NCBI RefSeq assembly: GCF_000688455.1
Contig: NZ_JIAL01000001.1
Coordinates: 3,007,001-3,071,000 of the forward strand
Source of the DNA: Pseudacidobacterium ailaaui
GTDB lineage: Bacteria; Acidobacteriota; Terriglobia; Terriglobales; Acidobacteriaceae
Reading direction: 5' to 3'
Length of the DNA stretch: 64,000 nucleotides
The position numbers were made by a program, and so were the translations under genes. Position 1 is the stretch's first letter. Each line of letters begins with the position of its first letter. Under the pieces are notes generated by a model that was given only the letters and a program-made list of their open reading frames with translations, was not told the DNA's origin and searched no databases. Positions 53,739 through 62,468 of this stretch are shown piece after piece.

Positions 53739-54836
53739 GTGGGTTTTCAGGACTTTTGGGGGAACGAAGCCGCAGTGGGACAACTGCGGGCGGCCATTGC
53801 GCAGGGAAGGCTTCCTCACGCTCTGGTGCTTGCCGGACCGCGGGGAGCAGGCAAGTACACGCTGGCCCTGATGCTGGCGCAGGCAGCAAATTGTCTCCAG
53901 CCACGGGAAACCAATGGTCTGCCAGATTTTTGTGGATCCTGCCGCAACTGTACGCGGATTGCTGAGTCCATGCCACTGGAAACCCGCGTCGAGGAAGCGA
54001 TTGCTGCCCGTGAAGAACTGCGCGAAGTAGATAAAAAGGAAACGCGCATCCTTGTCCAGACCCATCCCGATGTTCTCGTTGTTCCTCCCGATCCTCCGCA
54101 GCTGCTCATCAAGCTGGGGCAGGTCCGGACGGTCATCCGGGAGATTTACCGGATCCCCTCGGACGCAAGGCGTGCGTTCTATATCTTCACGAGTGCAGCA
54201 TTCATGAAAGAGGCCGCAAATTCCCTGTTGAAGGTCCTCGAAGAGCCGCCGCCGCACGCAACCATCGTTCTGCTGGCGGAAAACCCCGGCGAATTATTGC
54301 CTACCATCCGGTCGCGTACCGGCCTTGTCCGTCTCCGGGCGCTTGACCTCAGAGAGATGGAGCAGCTTGTGGCCGATTGCCGTACCGATCTGCGCCCCGC
54401 ACAACGCTCCTTAGTCGCACGTCTGGCGCAAGGAGCTGTTGGAGCCGCTCTGGGCTTTGATCTGGATCGATATCTGGCCTCCCGTCAGGACGCGATGACC
54501 CTCCTCCGTTTTGCAGTGATCGATCCGGACCACACGACCCTTTTCCGCATGACGGAAACATATCGAGCTGGGGCAGAAGGCCAGGGAAAAACAGAAGGAA
54601 TGTTGCTGGCCTTCTCTGGATTACTGGAAGACATTCTGCTGGTCCAAAGTGGGCAACCCTCGCTGGTCCGCAACCAGGACATCCTGCCCGAATTGACGAG
54701 CATTGCCGGGAAGGTCCATTTTGAATGGCTGGAAAACGCAGCGCGGGCCGTCCAGCATGTGCGCTCAGGGATGCGGCGCAATCTGCTCCGCTCGCTCTCG
54801 CTCGATGCCTTTGCCGAACAGATTTGCAGTCGGTAA
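53739..54836 (+). CDS. holB: DNA polymerase III delta' subunit
   Basis: A clamp-loader AAA+ subunit, 365 residues from GTG 53739 (VGFQDFWGNEAAVGQLRAAIAQGRLPHALVLAG). Walker A-like GPRGAGKYTLA, a zinc module (C..FCGSCRNC), YIFTSAAFMKEAANSLLKVLEEPPPHATIVLL with the conserved SLLKxLEEPP, and TIRSRTGLVRLR are visible. The open frame begins 198 bases earlier, but the extra residues lie in the neighbouring promoter region and are not family-like. The delta' subunit helps load the sliding clamp. Confidence 0.88.
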   Translation: MGFQDFWGNEAAVGQLRAAIAQGRLPHALVLAGPRGAGKYTLALMLAQAANCLQPRETNGLPDFCGSCRNCTRIAESMPLETRVEEAIAAREELREVDKKETRILVQTHPDVLVVPPDPPQLLIKLGQVRTVIREIYRIPSDARRAFYIFTSAAFMKEAANSLLKVLEEPPPHATIVLLAENPGELLPTIRSRTGLVRLRALDLREMEQLVADCRTDLRPAQRSLVARLAQGAVGAALGFDLDRYLASRQDAMTLLRFAVIDPDHTTLFRMTETYRAGAEGQGKTEGMLLAFSGLLEDILLVQSGQPSLVRNQDILPELTSIAGKVHFEWLENAARAVQHVRSGMRRNLLRSLSLDAFAEQICSR

Positions 54837-55013
54837 GGATTGCGGAATCATTTCATCGAAAAATTGTTTCTTCGTGACCCTATTTGGGTTACTCTTGATG
54901 TCAAGTTACTGCTTACAACTGTAATCTGAGGGATACTCTGTCTTTGAGGAGAAGGAATATCCATCCGGGGCGGAAGTAGCATCTCAATTTAAAAAACGCT
55001 GTACGGAAAAGAT

Positions 55014-55451
55014 ATGGCTGACGCACTTTCTTTACCGGATACGCGCAGGCTGCGTTCCGGAGATTCTGCCCTGGCTCCCGGAACAAGCAGCGCAAATGCG
55101 CCGTCTGACCCTGCAAGCCTTCCAGCGACTGGGCCAAGGAAGCTGGTTCGTCCTCCCTTGTCGGCCCGCGCGGGAACAGCCCCGTTCCCACGTCGCCGCC
55201 CTTCTCCTTTGCTGGCGCATCAGGAAATGCAGCCTGTACCCGAAGAAAGCTCCCATGCAGAGACCTTTTATTTGCAGAAGCAGATGCTGGCCCAGACGCC
55301 GATGGTCTTCGTACTGGAGGACGGGCAGCGCATTGAAGGCATCATCGAATGGTATGACAAGGACTGCATCAAGCTTCGGCCTCCAGCCCGGGTCCTCATT
55401 TATAAAGCGAGTATTAAGTACCTTTATAAAGAGCAAGAACAGAAAACCTGA
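55014..55451 (+). CDS. hfq: Hfq-like RNA chaperone with N-terminal extension
   Basis: 145 residues. Residues about 80-145 form an Sm/Hfq domain: ETFYLQKQMLAQTPMVFVLEDGQRIEGIIEWYDKDCIKL, then RVLIYKASIKYLYKE, where classical Hfq has YKHAIS. Hfq rings bring small RNAs to mRNAs. An unusual 80-residue Pro/Ser/Arg-rich region precedes the domain. ATG 55014 has only a weak ribosome site; ATG 55227 (MQPVPEESSH) is an alternative start for the bare domain. A strong AGGAGAAGGA near 54946 is not followed by a start codon in this frame. Confidence 0.75.
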   Translation: MADALSLPDTRRLRSGDSALAPGTSSANAPSDPASLPATGPRKLVRPPLSARAGTAPFPRRRPSPLLAHQEMQPVPEESSHAETFYLQKQMLAQTPMVFVLEDGQRIEGIIEWYDKDCIKLRPPARVLIYKASIKYLYKEQEQKT

Positions 55452-55640
55452 GTGGCTGGCCTGCAGCAGGTTTGTTATGCCATGAATCATTCCTTTCCGC
55501 TGAACTTTCGACCTGGGCTACCGAAACTCCCCTTCCTGCACTCATACCTAGATAGCGATCCCCAGAGACGTTAAGGTTGAGAGATTCCTCCTAAGGCTGT
55601 TAATCTCCCTTTAGCGCATCTAAGTGATTGATTTCATTGG

Positions 55641-55650
55641 TGTAATTACA
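55641..55650. promoter_or_regulatory. Candidate operator of the XRE-S24 repressor
   Basis: TGTAATTACA is a perfect 10-bp palindrome 30 bases before the repressor start; AAGTGCACT ... AGTACTT lies between. It is a natural candidate for autoregulation. Nothing else in the 229-base gap from 55452 looks like a gene. Confidence 0.3.
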
Positions 55651-55680
55651 TTTCTGAAAGTGCACTCGTAGTACTTCTTC

Positions 55681-56523
55681 ATGGTGTCTTTACCGAAAGT
55701 CAAACCCGAATGGCCGGGCAGAATTGCAGCTTTGATGCAGAAGCATCGCCTGACGCAGGCGGCCCTGGCGCAGCGCCTGGGGGTCTCCTCGGCCACTGTT
55801 TCCCGTTGGATGAAGGGTACACATGAGCCCACCGGGGCCGCGTATGTGGCATTGGGCAATCTGGCTGGGCCGCCGGACGATGTCTATTTCTGGGAGCAGG
55901 CTGGTATCAACAGTTCGGGATTTGCCGAAAGCCGGTCTCGCGTGCTGACTTCATCGCTGAAGGTAAAGCTGGGTGAGTTCAGGTTCGTTACCGGCCGGAA
56001 GTTGAAGAAGAGTACTGTCGCCGACAAGGGGAATGCCGTCGCCATTCCTTTGCTGAACATCACAGCGTATGGAGACGAGGTCCCTCCGGAACAGCATGTG
56101 CGGATTGGCGATGCCCGGATTGAAGAGGTCCTGACTGTACCCCTCTCGTGGTGTCCTCATCCCGAGGCCATGATCTGTGTGCATATGACCGGGGATTCCA
56201 TGCTTCCGATCATCGATTCAGGTACGCTGCTTGCGGTGGACACCGAGGTGACGGACAAAGACACTTTACTGGGAAAGATTGTACTGGCCAGCCACCGAAA
56301 TCTTGGCTTTAAAGTCGCCCTTCTGCAAAGACTGCCTTCGGCGGACATTCTGGTGCCTGCGAATCATCGCTATGCGCCGATTGATATCGCCAACGATACC
56401 AAATGGAGTATCTTTGGGCAGGTGCTCTGGTGGCTTACCCGGCCACCCGTTGTCAGTCCTGAAGCAGATACGCAATCGCCTCCAGCATCTCCTCGGGAGC
56501 ATAAACAGAAGCCACACCGGTAG
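55681..56523 (+). CDS. XRE-family regulator with S24/LexA-like peptidase domain
   Basis: 280 residues. Residues about 14-60 are a Cro/CI-type helix-turn-helix (LTQAALAQRLGVSSATVSRWMKG). Residues about 120-260 form an S24 domain with S173 in GDSMLPIIDSG and K211 in NLGFKVALLQR, the LexA/CI Ser-Lys dyad. The usual Ala-Gly cleavage site is replaced by ITAYGDEV. Such proteins are repressors inactivated by self-cleavage in response to RecA, in phages or chromosomal SOS-like circuits; no phage genes are nearby. The C-terminus overlaps the convergent pseudo-receiver gene by 71 bases. Confidence 0.85.
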   Translation: MVSLPKVKPEWPGRIAALMQKHRLTQAALAQRLGVSSATVSRWMKGTHEPTGAAYVALGNLAGPPDDVYFWEQAGINSSGFAESRSRVLTSSLKVKLGEFRFVTGRKLKKSTVADKGNAVAIPLLNITAYGDEVPPEQHVRIGDARIEEVLTVPLSWCPHPEAMICVHMTGDSMLPIIDSGTLLAVDTEVTDKDTLLGKIVLASHRNLGFKVALLQRLPSADILVPANHRYAPIDIANDTKWSIFGQVLWWLTRPPVVSPEADTQSPPASPREHKQKPHR

Positions 56524-56815
56524 CAATGTTATATTTCTGTCCCAGCTCTCGGATGTAATCGGCACTCCCTAAAGTTGTTTCAAGGGCAAGAAGGCGCACG
56601 GCCGGGAAAAGACGGTGGATCTTCTCTGCCAGAATTGCCGCTTGGGGCTGTTCTATGGTGTGGCAGAGGACCACGATGTGAAAGGTGTCCTCACGCAGGG
56701 CTTTCAGTGTGTCTTCTGGGTCTGCAGCTTTCGATTGCCATCGGGTGTGCACGACCGCGGCCCGCGTTGCCAACAATTGCGGATCGTTTCCAACCAGAAG
56801 GATTCTTGCACTCAT
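56453..56815 (-). CDS. Degenerate receiver-domain (pseudo-receiver) protein
   Basis: 120 residues with a CheY-like alpha/beta pattern (ARILLVGNDPQLLATRAAV, FHIVVLCHTIEQPQAAILAEKI, VRLLALE) but without the phospho-acceptor: residue 51 is Cys where Asp is expected, and the conserved lysine is not clear. It may act as a phosphorylation-independent switch or a protein-interaction module. It overlaps the end of the XRE-S24 gene by 71 bases tail to tail. Confidence 0.6.
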   Translation of the reverse strand: MSARILLVGNDPQLLATRAAVVHTRWQSKAADPEDTLKALREDTFHIVVLCHTIEQPQAAILAEKIHRLFPAVRLLALETTLGSADYIRELGQKYNIATGVASVYAPEEMLEAIAYLLQD

Positions 56816-56960
56816 GTTTCGTTCCCGACAGTGAAAGCCTGCCCATTGCGTGAGAGAAATTGGTTACAGAAGTGAATTGCAGCTCTGCAATAGTTGTATC
56901 CTCTTGACCGCAAAAGGGCAACCGTCACGGAGAAAGTTTGGAATCGGTTAGAGTAAAGTC

Positions 56961-57815
56961 ATGCCATCAGAACAGGATGCAGGTCAACAGTTTCAACAAG
57001 CTGTTGCCATCATGGCGCAGCTTCGCGCCCCGGGGGGGTGCCCTTGGGACCGGGAGCAGACCTTTGACTCCATCCGCAAATATACGCTGGAAGAAACCTA
57101 CGAGGTGCTTGATGCAATCGAGCAGAGAGATTGGGGACACCTCAAGGAAGAACTGGGTGACCTTCTGCTGCAAGTGCTCTTTTACGCGGAAATGGCTTCC
57201 GAGGCGGGGCATTTTACAATTTCCGATGTGATTCGCTGCCTGAACCAGAAACTCGTCCGGAGGCATCCGCATGTTTTTGGCGATGCGGCTTCGGCTGCGG
57301 CTGGAAACACGGCCGAAGGGTTGGCAACGCAGGGGATTGATGCCGGACAGGTCCTGCGCAATTGGGAAGAGATCAAGCAGCGCGAAAAATCCGGAAAGGA
57401 AGGGCGGAAGGGAAGGTTGGAGGCTGTTCCCCGTTCGCTGCCGGCCCTGATGGAGGCACAGAAGCTGGGATCGCGGGCCGCAAAGAGCGGCTTTGACTGG
57501 CCAGATGCGCAGGGCATCCTGGAAAAGCTGCAGGAAGAAATTGAAGAACTGGAAGCAGAGAGAAGGAGGCCGGAGCAGGACCTCGAAGCGATCAGCATGG
57601 AGCTGGGAGACCTTCTGTTCACGGTAGTCAATCTTGCCCGCCACCTGAAGGTGGATCCGGAGATGGCCCTGCGCGAGAGTAATGCAAAATTTCGCCGCAG
57701 GTTTTCTCAAATGGAAGCCCTGAGTCCAAAACCGCTGGAAGAGCTTCCATCTGAAGATCTGGAGGCGCTTTGGACGGCTGTCAAAGAGCAGGAGTCCAGA
57801 AGCGTTTCCGAATAA
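56961..57815 (+). CDS. mazG: Nucleoside triphosphate pyrophosphohydrolase MazG
   Basis: 284 residues with two MazG helical domains. The first shows the metal site LRAPGGCPWDREQTFDSI, ETYEVLDAIEQRDWGHLKEELGDLLLQVLFYAEM (EExxE...ExxD); the second has EEIEELEAERR and MELGDLLFTVVNLARHL. MazG hydrolyses NTPs and dNTPs to monophosphates and limits (p)ppGpp or damaged nucleotides. A 30-residue charged linker between the halves is common. It is followed by the GNAT gene after 47 bases. Confidence 0.95.
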   Translation: MPSEQDAGQQFQQAVAIMAQLRAPGGCPWDREQTFDSIRKYTLEETYEVLDAIEQRDWGHLKEELGDLLLQVLFYAEMASEAGHFTISDVIRCLNQKLVRRHPHVFGDAASAAAGNTAEGLATQGIDAGQVLRNWEEIKQREKSGKEGRKGRLEAVPRSLPALMEAQKLGSRAAKSGFDWPDAQGILEKLQEEIEELEAERRRPEQDLEAISMELGDLLFTVVNLARHLKVDPEMALRESNAKFRRRFSQMEALSPKPLEELPSEDLEALWTAVKEQESRSVSE

Positions 57816-57862
57816 GAGAAGAAAAGCACAATTTCTAGACGCCGATGCTCAGCAGGAACCAC

Positions 57863-58672
57863 ATGACCTTTACCACGCCGCAGGGGCGGCAAATTTTGGT
57901 ACGCCACTGCCAGGGATTTGAGGAGCTGGATGCCTGTGTCCAGTTACAGATAGACGTCTGGGGATACTCCGACGGGGACGTCATTCCCCGGCGGGTCTTT
58001 ACCGTGACACAGAAAATCGGCGGCCAGGTGCTTGGAGCCTTCGATATCACGCACGGGAACCAGGCAACACCTGAGCGCCTGGTAGGTTTTGCCATGGCCA
58101 TCCCGGCGGTCCGGGAGCCATCGTCGGCACGTCTGGAACCATACTTGCACTCCCACATGCTGGCAGTGAATCCTGAATACCGGAACTCCGGCATTGGCCG
58201 CCGGCTGAAGCTGGCCCAGCGGGAAGATGCAGTCAGCCGGGGTTTTCGGTTAATGGAATGGACCTTTGATCCGCTGGAGATCAAGAACGCTTTTCTGAAT
58301 ATCCACAGGCTGGGGGCCGTGGTCCGCAGATATACGCCGAACTTTTATGGTGTATCCTCATCTCGTCTCCAGGGTGGGCTGCCAACAGACCGGCTGCATG
58401 CTGAGTGGTGGATGCAATCGGAGCGGGTCGAGGCAGTGCTGGCTGGAAAGGCCGCCCTACCTCTGCGGGTGGAGCAGACGATTCTGGTCCCGCGTGAGAT
58501 ATACGAATGGAAGTCCTCAACAGAAGACCACGCACGTGCGCTCGAAGTGCAGACCAGAAACCGCCAGCTCTTTCTTGAGGCGTTTCAGCGTGGATTGGCA
58601 GTCATAGGCTTCAGAACAGATGCCGAAGGCAACGGGGTTTACGAACTCGGGGCCTGGCAGGAACCCAGGTGA
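57863..58672 (+). CDS. GNAT-family acyltransferase paired with the racemase
   Basis: 269 residues from ATG 57863, backed by AGGA 5 bases upstream. The GNAT core shows VGFAMAIPAV, LHSHMLAVNPEYRNSGIGRRLKLAQREDAVSRG (acyl-CoA loop RxxGIG) and MEWTFDPLEIKNAFLNIHRLGA. This long GNAT form is found next to N-acylamino-acid racemases; in Geobacillus such a pair converts D- to L-amino acids through N-succinylation. It is 6 bases before the racemase gene, so coupling is likely. Confidence 0.85.
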   Translation: MTFTTPQGRQILVRHCQGFEELDACVQLQIDVWGYSDGDVIPRRVFTVTQKIGGQVLGAFDITHGNQATPERLVGFAMAIPAVREPSSARLEPYLHSHMLAVNPEYRNSGIGRRLKLAQREDAVSRGFRLMEWTFDPLEIKNAFLNIHRLGAVVRRYTPNFYGVSSSRLQGGLPTDRLHAEWWMQSERVEAVLAGKAALPLRVEQTILVPREIYEWKSSTEDHARALEVQTRNRQLFLEAFQRGLAVIGFRTDAEGNGVYELGAWQEPR

Positions 58673-58678
58673 GATTGT

Positions 58679-59800
58679 ATGAAGATTGATTCCATCGTTC
58701 TGCGGGAAATCCGGATGCCACTGGTACAGCCGTTCCAGACCAGCTTTGGGACGACGACAGACCGTCGCATCATGCTGGTTGAGGTCCGTGCTGAAGGGCT
58801 GACCGGGTGGGGAGAATGTGTCGCCGGCGAGCATCCTTATTTCAGTGAGGAGACCATAGATACCGCCTGGCTGATGACCATGCAGGAACTTGCGCCAGCC
58901 CTGGCCAGCGCCGATCCTGAACACGGCGGCAAGTGTCCCGGAATCTTCCGTAAGGTCCGTGGGCATCGCATGGCGAAGGCCGCGCTGGAGAATGCTGTCT
59001 GGGACCTGGAAGCACAGATGCGAGGGATTCCACTGGCACAGCTCCTCGGCGGCACACGGGAGGTCATTCCCTGCGGGGTCTCGATTGGGATCCAGCCCAC
59101 GCTGGAAAAGCAGCTTGCCGCGGTAGAAAAAGAGCTTGCAGCCGGGTATCAGCGCATCAAGCTGAAGTGCAAACCTGGGTGGGACGTTGAGATCTTTGAG
59201 GCGGTACGAAACCGATGGCCCGAGATTCTGCTGAGCTGCGACGCCAACTCCGCATATCGTCTGAACGACATGGACCACCTGGCCAGTTTTGACGCCTTCG
59301 ATCTGCTGATGATCGAGCAGCCGCTCTGGGCCGATGATTTTTACTTCCATTCCATGCTGCAGAAGCGGATCAAGACCGCAGTTTGTCTGGATGAATCGAT
59401 CCGCAACCGGCGCGATGCGCTGGCAGCCATCGACATGGGGTCATGCCGCATTATCAACATCAAAAACGGGCGCGTCGGCGGCTTCAGCGAGGCCATTGCC
59501 GTGCACAATGCTGCGCAGGAAAGAGGCGTACCGGTCTGGTGCGGGGGAATGCTGGAAAGCGGCATCGGCCGCTCGCACAATATTGCGCTTTCTTCACTTG
59601 AAAATTTCTCACTTCCTGGAGATGTCTCGGCCTCAAAGCGCTACTGGACTGAGGACATCATCGAGCCAGAGGTGGAAGTCTCTTCGCAAGGTGAGATCCG
59701 CGTGCCCACGTCGCCGGGACGCGGTTTCCAGGTGAAAACGGATCTTGTGGAAAGGCTTACGGTGCGCAGGGAAGAGGTCCGTGCCCTGGCGCTGGCCTGA
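58679..59800 (+). CDS. Enolase-superfamily o-succinylbenzoate synthase / N-acylamino-acid racemase
   Basis: 373 residues of the MLE subgroup. Catalytic lysines lie in IKLKCKPG (K163, K165) and IINIKNGRVGG (K262); the metal ligands are D188 (CDANSAY), E213 (MIEQPL) and D238 (CLDES). These residues are shared by o-succinylbenzoate synthase (menaquinone synthesis) and N-succinylamino-acid racemase, which cannot be told apart by motif. No other men gene is nearby, and the GNAT partner upstream favours the racemase role, which is inference. Confidence 0.88.
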   Translation: MKIDSIVLREIRMPLVQPFQTSFGTTTDRRIMLVEVRAEGLTGWGECVAGEHPYFSEETIDTAWLMTMQELAPALASADPEHGGKCPGIFRKVRGHRMAKAALENAVWDLEAQMRGIPLAQLLGGTREVIPCGVSIGIQPTLEKQLAAVEKELAAGYQRIKLKCKPGWDVEIFEAVRNRWPEILLSCDANSAYRLNDMDHLASFDAFDLLMIEQPLWADDFYFHSMLQKRIKTAVCLDESIRNRRDALAAIDMGSCRIINIKNGRVGGFSEAIAVHNAAQERGVPVWCGGMLESGIGRSHNIALSSLENFSLPGDVSASKRYWTEDIIEPEVEVSSQGEIRVPTSPGRGFQVKTDLVERLTVRREEVRALALA

Positions 59801-59828
59801 TGCATTCCTGAAATGACTGGGCAACACC

Positions 59829-62465
59829 TTACCGTTGCGTAGCGTTCCAGTGAGATGTCCAGATATGGGTGCCATCCAGAAAAAAAGTTGAGGCACCCAG
59901 AAGGTCTGTGCGATAGGTGCGAATGTGCGCCTGTTCGAGCTTTTCCAGGGTCTCAGGTTTCGGATGGCCGTATAAGTTGTGTCGACCCACCGAGATGACG
60001 GCGTAGGACGGTGAGACGGCCTGAAGAAAGGCTGCTGTTGTCGAGCTCTTGCTGCCATGATGCCCTACCTTGAGCAAATCGGATTGCAGGCCGCCTTCGG
60101 CAATCATGCGCGCTTCACTGGGGGCTTCGGCATCGCCTTCCAGTAGTGCTGAGGTGTGTCCATAGTTGACCCGCAGTACTAGAGAATCGTCGTTGGCAGG
60201 TGCAGCTTTGGGGGCGTAGTCCGGGGCCGGGGACAGGACATGTACTTCGATTCCTCCAAAGCTGAAAGTATCTCCCGCGAGATGCTGCCGAAGATGTACA
60301 TGGTTGTAATCGGCTTCCTGCAGGATGCTGTCATAGGCCGGGCTGTGAGGATTGCGCCCCACCCACAACTCGTCAGGATGAAAATTTTCAATTACAGCGG
60401 GAATGCCGCCGATGTGGTCCGCGTGGGCATGGGTGATGGCAAGAGCATCCAGGTGACGGATGCCCAGCGCCCAGAGCGTTTGTGAGACTACATCTTCCCC
60501 GATGTCAAAGCGGGCGTCGGGAGCCGCACCCACGATTCCGCCTGCATCAACCAGCAGCGTCTTTCCCAGCGGGGTCATCAACAGAATACAGTCACCCTGT
60601 CCCACATCCAGTGCGCTGATGCTGAGATAGTTTTGCCGATGGAAAGGTCCATGCCATCCGGTGAGGATGGTGGCTCCGGCAAGAAGGAAGAACAGGGCTG
60701 CGGCCGCTGCAAACTTTTGCCTGCGCGCCATCCAGAGTGCGAAGGAGAGACAGGCCAGAAAGGCCAGAATCGCAAAAGAGGAAGGTGTGGCCAGCCGCAG
60801 GTTTCCCCAGGGGGAAAGCGAGGCCCAATGTACAGGCAGCAGCATGAGATGCAGCACTGCGGCCGTAAGCAAAGAGGGCAGAAGGGCAAGGGCGGGCAGG
60901 AAGGCCACACAGAACAGCGTCAGCATCGCGCAGGGTAAAAGGATGCCCAGAAGAGGAAGGACCAGCAGATTCACTGGGATGCCGGTGACGGTCACGCGAT
61001 GAAAATAAAGCGCCATGGGCAAAGACATCACCAGTTCAATCACAACAGAGACCAGCAGAAGTTCCAGCAGGCGGAGCGCAAACCCTGTCCCTAGGGGGAC
61101 CATCTGAGCGATTCGTGGGCCAGCCACCAGTTGCATGTGTTCGACGAGCAAACGTAGGCCTACGCGGAACTGCACCACACGCGGCGGGAGCGCCGGGTCA
61201 CAGGGTAGTACCCAGAGATTTCGCAAGGCCCGCAGATAAGGTGCAAAGCTCTTCTCTGCGATGGGGGCGGCCACCCCAGCGGTAGACAGCACGGTCAGCA
61301 TAGTCATCTGAAAACCTGCATCAAAGAGAGCGCGGGGATTGGCCACCAGAAGCGCCAGAGCTGCCAGACCGAGTGCATTCAATGCACTGCGTTCCCGCCA
61401 CAAAAGACGTCCCGTGAGGTAGAGTGCAATCATCCAGAAGGCGCGCTGGACAGGCTGCCCATATCCAGTAAAAAGCGCATAGAGGAAGGCAAGAGCGATG
61501 GTGACCAGGGTCGCAACCGGACGAGAAAGCCTCAGGACATCGGCCACAAAAAAGACGAGTCCGGCAAAGATGGCCACATGCAGTCCTGAAACAACAAGGA
61601 GATGAAAAGTTCCAGTCCGCTCAAAACTTGTGCGGACACCGCGCGTCAGATATGCACGGTCTCCTGTGAGCATGGCCGTCAGCATGGTGGCGTCTTCGCG
61701 GCTGATGCGAAAAAAACCTGGGGATGGATTTGCAGCATGAGCAATCAGGCTTGCACTTACTTTTTGCTGCAAACTGTGCAGCCAACAGGAAAAGGACGCG
61801 CGGCCGCCCTGGCGAATGATATGGATGGCATGAAGGTTCGTGCTGCCAATCGCCCCAATACCTTGGGAAAGAAGCCAGATCCGTTCGTTCCACACGCCGG
61901 GGTCAAGATATTGCTCCGGTAAATGGATGGAGGTGGTCGCGCGGACGATACTTCCACAAGGTATCGCTGGAACAGGATCGGCCAAGGGTGCGTAGATCTT
62001 AAGCAGAATGCCACCGGAGACGGTCTGCATCCCTTCTTTTTCCTCGCTTACAGCGTGGACCTGCAGATGAATCTGCTGGGTCTGCTCCTGTCGGATATTT
62101 TGTGAAAAAGGCAAGGTCGATACGGCCAGGTGCGGAGCGTCTGTGCGGACGACAGTCCCCTCCACCGTGCGTACTTTACCGTCGGCCAAGTACGCAAGAT
62201 CTGTCTGAGGATTCGGATAGGGAACTGCCTCGACGCAAAATGCTCCCAAAAGCAGAAACAGCACTGTGGGAGGGACGAGAGCCAAGGGGGATGGGGCATC
62301 GGCAGACAGGAGGCTGAGCATTGCGCACAGAGTTGCGCTGACAAAGAGCAGAGCAGGGGAGATCCAGAAAAAATGGCAGATGCAAACACCGCAGGCAAAC
62401 CAGAGGGCGGCAAAAAACAAGGGTACTTCGGTAAAACGCAGCGGTTTCACAGCCTCTGCTGGCAT
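59829..62465 (-). CDS. comEC: ComEC/Rec2-family DNA-uptake channel protein
   Basis: 878 residues. An N-terminal hydrophobic segment and a DUF4131-like soluble region precede the Competence domain with many helices (FHLLVVSGLHVAIFAGL, YALFTGYGQPVQRAFWMIALYLTGRLL), and a C-terminal metallo-beta-lactamase domain holds AITHAHADHIGGIP and KVGHHGSKSST. ComEC forms the inner-membrane channel for transforming DNA, and the lactamase-like part may be the nuclease. It lies 3 bases after the methyltransferase gene. No other competence gene is in the window. Confidence 0.92.
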   Translation of the reverse strand: MPAEAVKPLRFTEVPLFFAALWFACGVCICHFFWISPALLFVSATLCAMLSLLSADAPSPLALVPPTVLFLLLGAFCVEAVPYPNPQTDLAYLADGKVRTVEGTVVRTDAPHLAVSTLPFSQNIRQEQTQQIHLQVHAVSEEKEGMQTVSGGILLKIYAPLADPVPAIPCGSIVRATTSIHLPEQYLDPGVWNERIWLLSQGIGAIGSTNLHAIHIIRQGGRASFSCWLHSLQQKVSASLIAHAANPSPGFFRISREDATMLTAMLTGDRAYLTRGVRTSFERTGTFHLLVVSGLHVAIFAGLVFFVADVLRLSRPVATLVTIALAFLYALFTGYGQPVQRAFWMIALYLTGRLLWRERSALNALGLAALALLVANPRALFDAGFQMTMLTVLSTAGVAAPIAEKSFAPYLRALRNLWVLPCDPALPPRVVQFRVGLRLLVEHMQLVAGPRIAQMVPLGTGFALRLLELLLVSVVIELVMSLPMALYFHRVTVTGIPVNLLVLPLLGILLPCAMLTLFCVAFLPALALLPSLLTAAVLHLMLLPVHWASLSPWGNLRLATPSSFAILAFLACLSFALWMARRQKFAAAAALFFLLAGATILTGWHGPFHRQNYLSISALDVGQGDCILLMTPLGKTLLVDAGGIVGAAPDARFDIGEDVVSQTLWALGIRHLDALAITHAHADHIGGIPAVIENFHPDELWVGRNPHSPAYDSILQEADYNHVHLRQHLAGDTFSFGGIEVHVLSPAPDYAPKAAPANDDSLVLRVNYGHTSALLEGDAEAPSEARMIAEGGLQSDLLKVGHHGSKSSTTAAFLQAVSPSYAVISVGRHNLYGHPKPETLEKLEQAHIRTYRTDLLGASTFFLDGTHIWTSHWNATQR

Positions 62466-62468
62466 AGC

